64,000 bases of DNA from Polychytrium aggregatum (Eukaryota; Chytridiomycota; Chytridiomycetes; Polychytriales). Below are positions 33,984 to 46,391 of the stretch, piece after piece. The position numbers and the translations under genes are program-made. The stretch covers positions 186,001 to 250,000 of the forward strand of contig NW_026516224.1 in NCBI RefSeq assembly GCF_025602895.1, read 5' to 3'. The notes beneath the pieces were generated by a model, which saw only the letters and a program-made list of their open reading frames with translations, searched no databases and was not told the origin of the DNA. Each line of letters starts with the position of its first letter. Position 1 is the stretch's first letter.

Positions 33984-36900
33984 CTAAGCATCGTGAGCAT
34001 CCACTGGCTCACTCGGAGCATCTTCCACGATGCCCTCAAGCCGTTGCTTCTTGTTCGGAGGGGTGCTAGCAGCCTCGTCGTCGATGGGTGCATCGACGGC
34101 CTTGGCAGCACTGTCGGCATCGCCAACATCGTCGGCAGTGCGCGACGATTCATCAACTTGATCGAGCTGAGCGGTGTCCATTGTCTCCGGCTCTGGGTCG
34201 GGAACGGAGGGTTCCTGGGCGGAGGCCGAGGCTTCGTCGCCAGGTGCGTTTGCAGATAAGTTGCTCTTGGGCGGCGGCAGCTTGAGAGGCGCACGCTTTG
34301 CGGACTCTGTCGTCGCAGCCTGGATTTTAGGCGGAGGTAGCTTGGGCGCAGTACGACCGCCAGACTCGCGATTGAAGCTGCGGATCCCATTGGGGTTGAT
34401 TTGGTTGGGAATTTGAATCAAGTCACAGAGAGCTTGCGTCTGGGGGTTGCAGCAGGGTCGGACTGGGTGACAGATGGCCAATTAAAGGAGGTCGGAGGTT
34501 CAGCGTGGGTGAGAAGGACGAGCAGGATCAAGAGATCGAGATGGCGGGTGCGCAGCCGCGGAGAGGCAGTCCTCGGCGGTACACTGGTGCTGGGAGCCCA
34601 TCCTGGCATGTTCCGGTCCTGGCATTTTCCCATTCACCCAAACAGCATCCTGGTGGATTTCATGTTCGCCAATCCCACCGTCACGGACATAAACACCAGA
34701 GCAGCCGCAATCGCAGCCAGCACCGCCATCGCTCTTCACCGCTTACGTGCTTCAAACTTCTCAGGCTGGCGCATTGGCTGGCTGGTGGGGTTGTGCTTGG
34801 GAGCAGTGTGCACAAAGTCAAGGGGGACCTTGAGACCGTTGGGCTTGGACGACACATTCTCTTTGATCCACTGCAGCTCTTGGTCGATTTTACTGGTTCG
34901 TTTTGGATGAAATCGAGTCAACGCGTGTCGGCGTGGGCGGGACATTGCCGATGCGTATGACTCCAGCATCAGAGTCTGCACTGCACTTGATGGAGTTTGT
35001 TTCATACTCACGCTCGAATCGTCGCATCGTCTGGGAGTGACTTTTGGTTATAGGCGAGCGACATGTACTCGTGGGTTGCTCGCATGATGGCCAGCCACTC
35101 TTCATCATAGTGCAGTTCGTAAGGGCCGCTTCCTTCGACCTCAGGGATGTCCATGACCTGAGCGGCATAGGCAGGGCGATCCTAGACTGTTAGTTTGTGG
35201 CGTCATCGCTTGATCGCAAGAGTTGCGCAGACAACCAGGCGGCGGCTTCAACCGACCTGGATGAAATCACGGCGAGGAAGGCATTTGTCCAGAGCCAAAA
35301 AGCGTGTGACTCGGCGGGAAGGCGCACTCGGCTGTGCTTGCTGCTCAGACGAAGTCGGCCTGGTGTCGAGGGTGGACTCTTCGCCCTCGCCCTTTTTGTT
35401 GCTGCTGGCACCTTCGTCGGGCGCTGTATTGTCGTCTCGATCCTCATTATCAGAAATGAGGATCTCGTCAGGGTTCTCTGGCTGGGCGCTCTCGGGACCT
35501 GGGTGCTCCGGCTCGTGCGGATAGACAGCGGCAAACTTGACGTGCAAGTGCGCCGAAAACCAGTAGGAGGGCTTGAGGCGCTTGAGCAGGAACTGGTTGG
35601 CATCGCTTCCCAGGGTGCCCGTCCGAACCTAAACAAACAGGCAACATGAGCCAGCGAGTCCAGGATATGGAAGAGAAGCCACTGCTCACTCCATGTGCCA
35701 TGTTATGCTGTTAACTTGCCGCGGCATCTAATAAAATGCCTGCGGCTCTGCCGAGCTGTTGTGGAGGCACGCACCTCGTCGGCAAAATACGGCTTGAGTT
35801 TCAAGAGTCGGCGCACATTACCGTAGGCCGCGATGCCATTCGGCCAGTCGTGCGAAACAAAGCAGTGGAGAGGTTGACGGATCTGCGAACAAAAGGCGAC
35901 GCGATCAACACGGGCGCATATCCTCGCCGACCTGCGGCAGCCCAGCAGCTCAAGGGTCGGATTGGGAACAGCAGCGACCCCACTGGCCAGGGATGCTTAC
36001 CTGCGCCATGCGATAAACGTTGTACTTTCGCACGTGGTAGATGCTTCGACAGCTCTTGTTGCTGAAAGGTTGGGTCTCAAAGAAGCCTAGATTGCCGATT
36101 CAGATGGTAAGTTTTCTTTGGCAGTTGCGCTGCATTTGCTCGCGGATATGCTGCATCCCTGAAGTCTGCGCCGGGCTCGTTTGAGTGCCGAGGGCGCAGC
36201 CAGCTCGTGACTGCAGCCAGTAGTAATGCAGAGCCGCACCTTTGTCGTAGTGTGCTGGGTTGTAGATTCCCGTGAGACCGCCAATGCGAAGGCCACCAAA
36301 GTTGACAACGCCGCCAAAGCCCAGGAAGTAGATGTTCGGGCAGACCCAACCGCCATGATAGCTGGCAGTGCCATTCCAAGAGCAAGAGACAAGACGTGAA
36401 CCGATGAGCAACCCGATATCTGGGCCCGATCGCTGAGCCCAGTCCACACAGGCGCTGTGTCGAAGCGATGCAGACGGTCGCCTCGTTCAGACGAGTGCGA
36501 CGGTGGTGGGCACATACAGCTCCCACAGATAGTTGGAGGCCTCGTGGTTTCCGCCGATAAAGATGGTTGGGATAGGCGCAACCTTTTCTCCGTTGTAGTA
36601 ACGGTAAAATGTGCCCATGCTTTTGTACTTATCGGGACATGCGATCACATCTAGATCGGCCAGATTCCGGATAGACTGGCGACAAAGCAAAAAGGGCACT
36701 GATCAGGCGATGCCACTGGCTGTCCGGGACAGTCATGCATCAGACCAGCAGCAGGACTAGCAAAGTGATCCGCCAGACGAGCAGACAGGACCAGGCGAGG
36801 AGCAGTTCCACCCGCCGTCTGAGCGTTTCGCATCGGGGGGAGGGGAGTGCTGGACGATCTGCCGGCGTTTGGTATCGCTTTGCTGTACCTGGAAATCGCC

Positions 36901-37011
36901 GCAGATGATCAGCAGGTCGATTTTGCACGAGTTGACATTCTGAAGATGGACCAGAGCCTCGTAGATGTTGTCGAGCTCTCCGTGGCAGCACCCCTCGATG
37001 GCGATCCTCAT
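33984..37011 (-). CDS. DBR1: RNA lariat debranching enzyme
   Basis: The start is [20 protein letters not shown] (37011), the metallophosphoesterase N-terminus. The G-C-C-H-G-E motif replaces the usual D-x-H, as is typical of Dbr1. Next come [30 protein letters not shown] (~36660), [20 protein letters not shown] (~36560), [20 protein letters not shown] (~36330), and the SHDWP-type exon reading [16 protein letters not shown] (~35850). [19 protein letters not shown] (~35560) follows. The C-terminal DBR1 domain includes [12 protein letters not shown]-like residues ([20 protein letters not shown], ~35120) and a long disordered, acidic tail ending DAHDA (33984). It cleaves 2'-5' linkages in excised intron lariats, in the nucleus, and fits an intron-dense genome. 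About nine exons. Confidence 0.92.
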
Positions 37012-37488
37012 GGGTGCGAGTCTTGAGCGGCGATGGCTGTCGATGTGGCCTGGACGTGCCTGTTGGACTGGTCGCAAGAAACGAGCTCAAACCGCACAAG
37101 AAACGGCGTGATCATGTGAGAGTCAGATTTCACTGCGCCACAGACAGTCCAAGCCCATCGGCGCGGCGGTCCCAGCCATCGGTCGTCGTGGTCGGTGGAT
37201 CGCAGATTCCTTGAGCTCGCAGGGCTCATATGGGTGTATTACAGCATGTCTAAAACGAAACAGGACACTCTGTTTTGAGCTCGGGCAGCAACGATCTCGT
37301 TTACTGTCCAGGGGCTCAAGCAGGCGCTTCGCTCACGGGCTGTCTCGGCACGGTCGATATGGGCTCTAGAATATCCCACGCCAGCGTATAGCAGTGTCCA
37401 TCAAGTCGTATAATCGGGCTGTGGGATATGGGAAGCAAGCATCCGACTCGACAAGCAGTGGTGTGTCTCGGTTTGTGGCGGTCGATGC

Positions 37489-39264
37489 TTATCCTCGCAG
37501 CTCGACACCGCACTTGTCACTGACCATCTGCCGGACACTCTCCTGGATAGAGTCCACTTCCTCATTGGTCAGGGTCCTGCCAAAGGTGTCGCAGGACGAT
37601 CAATATCGGGAAAAGGGATTCGCCCGAGTCGAGAACAAGTCGGCCTTGGCCAGCAGCCACTTGCAACTCCACTTTGCCTCGCGTCTCACCTGTCCATGGC
37701 GCGATATTGGATTCGGTAGCATCGGCTCGTTCGCTTGGTTTTCGGGTGGGTAAACTTATCGATCTGGTCAAGGGGTGGATTCAGGGAGAGATCGGGATCA
37801 AGATCAGTCGCTCAGCCGTATGGAGCATGAGCCAGTGGCCAGACAAACATAGCACTCTGGCCCACAGCTGGTCCTTGCGCCGCCGAGTTCAGCACCAGTA
37901 ACGCCACCAAGTCGGCTCTTCGGATCCATACCAGTGCGACGGTCTCGACCCGGTCGCCGGCGACCTCACGAACCACCTCCGAGAACTCGTTCTCGTGGTA
38001 GCTCTCGGGGCACCAGAACGAAATGTCCTTGTAGCACGACGGGTACTTCGAGTAGGGCTGGAACTTGACCACCGAGCTCTTGGAGGCGTTCTTGAACTGC
38101 GAGTGGAAGCGCTCGTCCATCGACCAGAAGAGTCGGATATCGGGAATCCCGTAGAGCACCATGGCGATTCGCTCGAGTCCAAAGCCAAAAGCCCATCCGA
38201 TCCGGCTCTCGTTGCCTGCGCATCAAAGTGCAGGATGGAAAAAGTCAGGACACCGATGTGCGTCATCCGTGGTAGATCGACGTTAGAGACAGACGCTTTC
38301 CACCCAGAGACGCTGGGTCGTGGTCCTTGCTACGGAGGTCGAAGCACAAGCTCCACAGACAAACGAACCTGTTTTATCCAGGATCTCCTGTTTCATCACG
38401 CCGCAGCCACAGAGCTCCATCCATCTGTCTTGGTACCACACCTCCATCTCCCAGCTCGGAGCGGTAAAAGGAAAGTAGTCATCGTTCCAGCGGATTCGGA
38501 GGTTCGGGTCGTCAAAGATGTTGCGGACCATGCACTCCAACGAGGTGCGCAGATGAGCACCGACAAGCTCGGTTTCGCGGAGGGTGTGCACATCCTGTCC
38601 TGGATTGGTCTCCGAACAGACCTTGGCACCCGTGACCTCGACGTTGGCTGGGGTTGAGAGCGATGCCGGGAGCGCAGCTTCGGTCTCCAGGTTTGCGCGA
38701 TCAAAGGTGTAGATGCCCTCCATCTGATGGAAAACGGGGTAGTGGCTTGTATCGATCTCGTCCTTGCGGTAAACATCGGCTGTGACGAGATAGCCTGGAG
38801 CATCGCGGGTGCGGAGAGCCTCGCGCTGATGGGCGGAGGTATGCGTTCGCAGCACATGGCCCTCGTTGACGTAATAGGTGTCGGTGGGGCGGCGGCCAGG
38901 ATGGTCTTTGGAGATGAAGAGATCGTCGAAATTTTGCTCGACTGTGACGATGGGATTGAGAGAGTCCTTGACACGGAAGCCCTTGGAGCCAATGTCTTTG
39001 CTGAACTTTTCAAAGTGGTCCTCGATCCTAGCCTTGAGCAGATTGAGCGGGTGTCCGGGCTGGAGGTGCAGGCGGCAGACGGTTTTTGCAAGGATCGACG
39101 GCGGAATGTTCATCCAGCTGTCGGTTGGGTACTCGCGGTCCAGGACGGTGAGGCTCTCCGGATTCTTGGCTGAAACAGAGTCGATCGTTGCTCGATTTAG
39201 CATGGAGAAGACTCGTCATCGAGCACCCATCAGCCAGCAAAAGCCTCGTTGAGTGTAAGCGCAT
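37489..39264 (-). CDS. mitochondrial phenylalanyl-tRNA synthetase (monomeric, FARS2/MSF1)
   Basis: A plausible presequence [13 protein letters not shown] begins at 39264, with an acceptor gtttcag before [10 protein letters not shown]. The body reads [59 protein letters not shown] and [20 protein letters not shown] (motif 2 region, ~38750). Then come [17 protein letters not shown] and [20 protein letters not shown] (motif 3, ~38190), and [14 protein letters not shown]. Short C-terminal exons contain [18 protein letters not shown], then [18 protein letters not shown] and VELRG-stop (37489), the anticodon-binding FDX-ACB domain. It charges mitochondrial tRNA-Phe. Alternative start: M at 39203. 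Confidence 0.9.
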
Positions 39265-39601
39265 GGCAATTGCATCTCCAGATCATACGCCGAACGGTAG
39301 CGCTGGCCAGGGAATGGTGTTGGCACCGACGACACACCTTGCGAAAAGTGGGCCAGCCCAGCAAGAATGCGAGATCGGCAGGGCTTGAAACGAGGGCACC
39401 ACGCATTGCCCGCGACAAGCGTCTGGCGGGCGCTGCCGAGAGAAGGGCAGACTCGGGACGTCAGGGCAGCCAGGATGGCCATGGTGCTCAGGGATCGCGG
39501 ACTGACCGAGCCAAACGGTGATCGACGGCGGATTTGCGATCAGAAGCAAACCCGCGCCTGCGCACGGCTCCAGCCAGCTCTGGCCGGCCACAGAGCAGCT
39601 G

Positions 39602-39667
39602 CAGACTGGCTGCATGGTACCCACAGACTGGCTGCATGGTAGCCACAGACTGGCTGCATATCAACCC
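39602..39667. repeat. 22-bp tandem repeat, three copies
   Basis: The repeated core cagactggctgcat occurs at 39602, 39624 and 39646 in the 5' flank of the aldo/keto reductase gene. Confidence 0.85.
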
Positions 39668-39772
39668 TGGTCTTGTCCTGTTCATTGGCACTTGCCTTGC
39701 CTTGACTTGCCTTTGCCATCGATCCTTACACTGGAGCCGCTATCGACCTCACTTATCCCCCCCCCGACAAAC

Positions 39773-40751
39773 ATGAGCATACCCGGCATCATCTACGGAA
39801 CGGCGTGGAAGAAGGAGCTAACCCAGGGTCTGGTCCTCAAGGCGCTGCAGGCTGGATACTCTGCCATCGACACCGCCTGCCAGCCCCGCCACTATCGCGA
39901 GGATCTCGTCTCCGAGGCCATCAAGACGGCTGCAACGACTCTTGGCATCCAGCGGAAGGACATTTTTCTGCAGACAAAGTTCACTCCGCCGGGCGGTACG
40001 CCAAATTCGATCAGGGGGTCTCGGATCCTGCGATCCTGCGATCCTGCGACACCTGGCCGCTCTCGATTCTATCACAGTTTCGTTGATGGCTTTCGGTAAC
40101 TTGACCCTCTGACCTGCCGCATTTCCCACTGTTATCTTCGTCAACCCAGGTCAGGACCCGGATACCACCCCTTACGACCGAAATGCCCCTCTCGAGGAGC
40201 AGGTGCGCCAGTCCGTCGACCTCTCGCTGGCGAGGTTCCAGTACCTCGACTCGCTTGTCCTTCATTCGCCTTTGCGCACGCACGAAGCCACCATGAGGGT
40301 CTGGAGGGTGTTCGAGGAGTACCACCAACAAGGCGTCGTCCGCATGCTCGGCATCAGCAACATCTACTCCCTCAAAGATCTTCGACAGTTGTGGACCGAT
40401 GCCTCGGTCAAGCCCCGGGTTGTCCAAAACCGATTCCACGAGTCGACTCAGCACGACCGAGAAATCCGTCGATTTTGCCGAGAGTACAACATTGTCTATC
40501 AAAGCTTCTGGACTCTGACTGGCAACCCGGAGGCAGTTCGTTCGGAGCCTGTCCGTCGGATTGCCGCACAGCGCAACGCAACGCCAGAGCAGGTCTTTCT
40601 CAAGTTTGTCATCCAGCTTGGGATCACACCCCTGACCGGCACTTCGAGCGAGACGCACATGCGACAAGATCTACAGGTTCTGTCGTGGCCCGACTTGTCA
40701 AAAGACGACATTGATTGCATCAGCGAGGTCTTTGGAGAGCCCATCTATTGA
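39773..40751 (+). CDS. aldo/keto reductase family protein
   Basis: The start is MSIPGIIYGTAWKKELTQGL (39773). The AKR barrel follows: VLKALQAGYSAIDTACQPRH, where the catalytic Asp of 'DTA' is followed by a YREDLVSEAI motif in the usual active-site Tyr place. Next are DIFLQTKFTPPGG (Lys), an intron of about 130 nt (~40016-40148), DTTPYDRNAPLEEQVRQSVD, YLDSLVLHSPLR (His), EEYHQQGVVRMLGISNIY, VVQNRFHESTQHDREIR and GITPLTGTSSETHMRQDL, with stop at 40751. NAD(P)H-dependent carbonyl reduction is the family role. The substrate is unknown. A canonical donor for the single intron was not resolved. Confidence 0.85.
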
Positions 40752-40798
40752 CACCAAGATCTCGCAGGCGAAAGAGTGCGGCACCAGCGATGCGATCC

Positions 40799-40867
40799 GC
40801 ATCCTTGTATTCTGCATCTCTGCATCCTTGTATTCTGCATCTCTGCATCCTTGTATTCTGCATCTCT
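40799..40867. repeat. 23-bp tandem repeat, three copies
   Basis: The unit begins gcatccttgtattctg and ends catctct; three exact copies follow the aldo/keto reductase stop. They lie between convergent genes. Confidence 0.9.
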
Positions 40868-41037
40868 GCATTTTGCAACTTGCTCTTTGCGGGTACAACG
40901 GAGTCGATATGCGCGGTGCATTATAGTCAGCAACTACTTCCATTCATTCAAAGAGCAGTGCTTGCGCTCTCGATCTTTTGCTGTCCGGCCAACTGGCTTG
41001 CGTTTTCCAACGCAGCTTTCTCCTGACATTGTCCTCA

Positions 41038-43924
41038 TCATTCGTCATTGACGGAGCTGGCGTCGTCATAGCCGCCATAACCAAGATCTTCGGCCGAAGG
41101 GGCAATATTCATGCTCAGTTGGTCAAATGTCCCCAGGGTCTCTGCGAAAAAGTCCTATCGGCGGATGGGTATCGTCCAAGCGATCGTGGTTGAATATCCG
41201 ATGGGGGTTAAGCGATGAGCCAGTATATCAACATCCATCCAATCCTCGCGCCTCGCCGGATTGCTTTCGAGGCTCACCGAGGTTCTTCTCTGCACACGGC
41301 GCTCGTTCTGACCCATCTTCGAAACTGGGAGTCGAGGGGCATGTCGGGGCTCCTGAGCGAGTCTGTGTGAGAATCGGCAAGCTGCGACGGCGCTGTCTCG
41401 TCGTGCAAGCCTTCACCGCTGCCAACTGAACGCTTACATCTTTTACGGGGCTGAGGTTTGCATTGGACTTTGCCCACTTGCTGGGCGAGCCCGAGGGGAC
41501 GGCCGGTGAATGCGGCCCTGGAGTAGAGTTGAAGCTTTCCTCCGTCGCAATCGTGATGCCACCGACAACCTGCGTCAAACGGAGCTTCGGGTGAGCGATT
41601 TTACCCGTTCCAGCAAAGCAACTAGGCTGCTTGAACCAAATCAAGTGCTTCGCCAACACAACCGCACCGACCAGCAACCCACTCTCCGCCCACCTTCAGG
41701 TCCAGTGCGACATCAATGTCTTCGCGGAAGAATTTAAAGTCGTGCAGCTCGGAGCGGAGCTGCTGGTGCCTGACCCAGCTGAAGAGGAACTGGGTGGCCT
41801 CGCCAGACTGCTGGTACTTCAGAAACTCCTCCAGCATCGCAATCTCGCCAAACTGCCGTTTGAGTTCGACTTCATCGCCGAGCAGAACGTTGAGCTGTGA
41901 CGGAATCGTGGAGAGTTCAGAATGTGTTTGTCCACCGTCAGTGGCCGAGGGAGGGACGGATATTATCCAAGAACATGTTGGATGGGGCATGGATGAAAGC
42001 AGGAGGGTCAGAGGCAGCAGCTTTGAGCATGGTGGGGTATCCAGGGGGGGGTTGTCAAGGTCTGGCCAGTGGCATCACTCGATCTTGGGGCACCACGTTT
42101 GAACTGGCAAATCACCACGGCCACGGCCTTCTGGAAGAAGCCCCACCTTATTCTGGGCGGCAGTCTTGAGCTCCAGCATCGCTTTCTTGTAAATCTCCTC
42201 AATCTGTCCTTCGATCACACAGGCCATTTTCTCAACAGCCCTGGCACGCGCATTGATGCAGGCGATTTGGTTGGTGATTTCGGACCTGCGGGCATGCAAA
42301 ATCGGATCGTGCTATAGGTTTGGTGCCAGAGGCCCAGGCGAGTGAGTCAAGAGGCCAAATGCGAGTCCATCCATCAAGCGACGGGCGTGCAGATGTCATT
42401 CATACCGCCTGAGCCTCCTCCAGCACCGTGTGGTATGCCTCCGAGACGCTGACGAGCTGATGCTTGGCCGCCTCTCCGTTGGCATGATTGCCAACCATCT
42501 TGCAGTAGACGCAGACTGGAACATGACATTGGCTGCAAAAGAACTCGATCTTCTTCTCGGGGTGGTGACGGCAGTGTCCAAAGACATCGGCACCCTGGTT
42601 CCCCCCCCCCAGGCATTCACAACAAAAGTCAGGGGTGAGTGCGGTGCTCGCGCTAGTAACACTGACCGGAATACGCACCGCTATTCGGTCTGCTTCAAAT
42701 AACCCCTAAGGTGTCGACGGCGCTCTCTTACCTTCCCGATCAGCGTGCGAACATGCCGCGAGGCCAGCTTGGAAACGTGGAGTTGGGCATCGCAATCTTG
42801 GCACAAGTTGGCAGCGTCGGACTGGCAGTAAACGACGGCGGCCTCCTTCTCACAATTGTCGCACTTGGATTTCTGGCGGGCGTGGACGAGGCAGACTGTG
42901 GTTCAGGACAAGCAGCTTGGGCGATCTCCTGCTGACATTATATCGATTCTGCAGCGAGCTGGCCGAACCTCGCGCGAGGCCACTTCCCGCCTGGCGTCGT
43001 AGTCGTAGTGAATCAGATACTGGGGCAAGACCTGCGCCGAAGATTTGAGATAGTACTCATGGTAGTATCCCTCGCTGGTGACAGAGTTGCTGTTCGACTG
43101 GTCGTCTGGCCGGCGCAAGGAAAGTCAATCTCGGTGATTGTCGGCACCGCTCCAATCCCCAGAGAAGCAGGCTTTGGCTCGTACCGTCATGGATGTAGAA
43201 GCTATCGTAACCATCTGGAATGGCCCTCTTGTCCAATCCAGCCTCGCTGGAGACGTACGCTCGTCCAACGCCGATGCGGCAAAAGATGGCCTTGCGCAGG
43301 TTCTTTGCCGAGTCGCCGCCTTGACCCTTAACTCCTGCAAATGTGTGCAGCGCGTGAGTTCCCACCGAGTCCCGAGGCAGCGTTGCGTTGCATGCGTTTG
43401 TTCGCTGTGGGCTCTCACCATCGACCGCGCGAATCTTCCTGAGGAGACTACCCACGGCAAACTTCATTCCTTCTTGACCAGTGAGATAAAACCCCCGTCG
43501 AATGACCTCCTCCTCAGTGTTGGATCCAATCAACTCTGAGCTCTCGACCCAGCATGGCAGCACCAAGATGTCCTATCATGGACGATCATCGCGCCCAAAC
43601 ACGATCGATCGGGAGGCAATTTGGGGCGCGGATGTTAGAAATCTGGTCACGTTGAAGCGATCGAGTTGGTGGGTTGGAAAGTCTACAGTCGGCTGGTTTT
43701 GCGAGCTGATCACCATCGTGCCAGTTGCCGGCGCGGAGCAACGCATAGCTTGCCTTGCATCTCCTTTCGAACTGATTGCCCAGGTGCGGGTTCGAGATGG
43801 CGAACGCGCTGACGATCTTGGCCGTGGAGGAATGCAGCGTGAGCTGCAGGTTGTATTCGAGATACGCAAACTCGGGCGATGTTGGGCTGATTTGGGTTTT
43901 ACCGCCTTGTTTTTCGGCCATCAT
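41038..43924 (-). CDS. double B-box zinc-finger protein with possible ADP-ribosyltransferase-like N-terminal region
   Basis: The start is MMAEKQGGKTQISPTSPEFA (43924), then YLEYNLQLTLHSSTAKIV. A GC-AG intron probably joins FERRCK to DILVLPCWVESSEL (~43565). IRRGFYLTGQEGMKFAVGSL, KAIFCRIGVGRAYVSSEAG, IPDGYDSFYIHDG, then EGYYHEYYLKSSAQ and VLPQYLIHYDYD follow (43500-43010). The last block resembles the C-terminal part of PARP-type catalytic domains, but no H-Y-E triad is evident. Two B-boxes follow: KCDNCEKEAAVVYCQSDAAN/LCQDCDAQLH (~42860-42770) and HHPEKKIEFFCSQCHVPVCV/YCKMVGNH (~42560-42480). A coiled coil (EITNQIACINARARAVEKMA) and a Ser-rich tail ending NIAPSAEDLGYGGYDDASSV come last, with the stop at 41038. 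No RING was seen, so it is not a standard TRIM ligase. Confidence 0.7.
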
Positions 43925-44531
43925 TGCGAGGGGGTAGATGCTGGGCAGTTGGGAAGGAAAGTGCGCGTGTCGGGCTCGAAGGATTGCTTCGATCAGGAGA
44001 AAGGAGAAAGCTACTTGATGGGAAGACAGGCAAGGTAAGGCAGAACGATACAGCACTGGAAGGGCAAGGCAGAACAGCACAGGAAGGGCAGACAGACAAT
44101 CAGGAAAGCGCCAATGGCGCTTCTGGGCGCCAACTTGATGGCGGGCGATGGAACCTGGTCGTGAGGTATCGAGGGGATGTCGAATCACCCCGAACGAAAC
44201 GGAACACCCGGTTATGAACCAGGGCTGTCACGTTTCTCTGGATGCGAATACAACTAGATCTGCTACCAGAGGCATCCAAGTCACAGCGAGCGACTGTCTT
44301 GACACTGAGAACAACGCTTTATCCAGACGACCGAATACGTATTGTATCTCACGACTATACTCACCCAATCCGACAGCAGGCAGGGCCGAAGTGCGAGAGT
44401 ACGCAATCAGGTGCTGTTCCGTTCTGATCACGCTGGATAATCCGACCATTACCACATATTGTCGACGAATATATTCAAGACATGCTGCTCCGAGACCGTG
44501 CTCATTCTCAGGTACAGCCTACTGCTGCAAC
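43925..44531. other. intergenic region with a weak terminal-repeat-like motif
   Basis: This lies between the B-box gene start and the phosphatase stop. Around 44192-44210 is aacgaaacggaacacccgg, loosely like the mobile-element terminus. Nothing else is recognised. Confidence 0.3.
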
Positions 44532-46094
44532 TCACTGGACCAAGCAGACTCGGCTGGGCTGCTGCTTTTGTTTATGGAAATTTGAAACCGAGCTCCGATG
44601 GATGAGGCATTCCAGGACGGCCCGAACAGGCTGGTGATCCGATCCGCGAATCTTGGGGCAGCTGGTATATATCCGCGGAGTGACCGTGACCCAGGGCTCG
44701 GAGCAAAACAGAATGCGATCGGTCCAGGAGGGAATCCGTTGCTTGGCCGAAGAATCGTATGGAGGGACCGTGTCGGTTTCCTCTGGGGCCGCCTGCGGCG
44801 GCAAAGGAGCAGCAGAGTCGCTGACGACAGCAGTTCAATCAAGAGTCGCATGTGGCCATTAGTCCAAGGCGTGCCGCAGACGATACTGCAGATTGAGGGC
44901 CCGAAAGCATCAGAGGCACATCCAATTCGTAGAGTCGCCGCCTGTGCTGCCAGGACACTGGGGGCGGTATCCATCAGCGGAAAGTGATTCCCAATCTATG
45001 GCATGAATACATACACGTCAAGCTTGTATGTGGGCAGGAAGTGAATGGGTGCCTCGATGAAGCCATGGAAGCAGTTTCCCTTCTTCATCTCAGTTTGCAG
45101 CTGGTCGTTATTGAGCAGCACTTCGAGAGCGCCGTCGGCGAGTAGCTTGTTGGCAACTGCGCGAGTTCCTTCGACTCGGTAGTTCAGGTCCCCGAACCAG
45201 ACAACAAGCGAGAATTTTTGCAAAGGTGGATGGTTCTCGAGGATGCGAAGGTAGTCCTGATTGCGCTCGACCGTCTTTTCCTGGTGCGCTACTCGACGGG
45301 GGTGGTATCAGTGTTGTGCCTACAGGGTCAGAATATAGGCCAGGGTGGCTCCGAGTGCAATCCAGGGACACAGGCGGGGTATTTACCCGTCAGATGGCTG
45401 TTGACGAACAGAAACGACGATCCGGCGAATGTGAACGAGATCGAGGCGGCGCCCTTATTGCCAAAGACGTTCCCGACGCCTGTGGGAACGCGATGTGTAT
45501 GGATGTCTGCATGTGGACGATGGATGGATGAGAATGTGTTTTTGCATCCGATCTGGAGTTTGCGGTGCAAAGAACGGATGTGGCTCCGGGGCAATGGTCC
45601 AACTGACGATGCACTGTGATCGTCGGGGTCGATGCTGAACTGTGCAAGAAACGGCGCTGGCGTCGACCTACTGGATATCAGGGCGATGTGCTCGTGTCTG
45701 GCAAACACAGCGATGTGGATTCCTCCAAGCGACTCCGACTTCACAAGGCAGTGGTCGGAGAGAATATATTCGAGGAGCTTTTTATCCCAAGCGTCCTGGG
45801 CGGACGAGGCGTCGATCGCTCTTTGGCATTCCTGCACCCCAACGACAATGAGGTCAAAGCCGTCGGTGCCATCCCTCGTCGACAGGAAACTGTCCATGTT
45901 CTGGGTTTGTGGGATCTGCATAACGAAGCGAGCAAAGAGTACAGATATCATGAGAAACAGGGAGCAGACTAATACGTTGTTTGGGACTTGCCTCGTCGTC
46001 CACCTGCATAATAGCACCCGAGTTTGGGAGAATGATATTGGAAATCGACCTTGCCGTTCATGTTCCACGTACCGACGGAGATACGGACTTTCAT
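44532..46094 (-). CDS. inositol polyphosphate 5-phosphatase (IPPc domain)
   Basis: The start is MKVRISVGTWNMNGK (46094), matching the first IPPc motif (GTWN.NG). Next are DGFDLIVVGVQECQRAIDAS (second motif, catalytic Glu; ~45860), GGIHIAVFARHEHIALISS (~45690), HRVPTGVGNVFGNKGAASIS with FLFVNSHLTG (~45490-45390) and YLRILENHPPLQKFSLVVWF with GDLNYR (~45250-45180). After further exons come YKLDV, YDSSAKQRIPSWTDRILF and SDHQPVRAVLECLI (~44600), with the stop at 44532. The motifs N.H, GDLNYR, P.W.DR and SDH.PV are the complete catalytic set. It removes the 5-phosphate from inositol phosphates or phosphoinositides. The protein is short and lacks recognisable Sac1 or SH2 regions, so it resembles a type I or stand-alone enzyme. 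Confidence 0.9.
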
Positions 46095-46391
46095 ATTTGG
46101 GTGACGAAGAGAGAGGATGGACAGAGAAGCAGGATTGAGAAACGATATGGGGAGAGGGAATAGGCATTCAGGCGACGGCCCAGGCAAAGTAGCGGGCAGC
46201 GATGAATCTGGAGAGTATCAAGCTTGCCTATGAAGGGACCTTGCTCCGGCCACGGCTCTCGAAAAATGGCCGAGTCGTGATTGGATGCTGATGATACAGC
46301 GGTTTATTACAGGCAATCCAAAAAAACGGGACACCCGGGTTTTTGACCATTCATCGAATATTTTGTTACCCAATGTTATCGCGCGCTGGCC

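Noticed and set aside
37240-37280. aaaacgaaacaggacactctgttttgag as another element end
   Set aside because: Only a short match to AAACGGGACA with a mismatch in the core; no partner end or TA-bounded unit was found.
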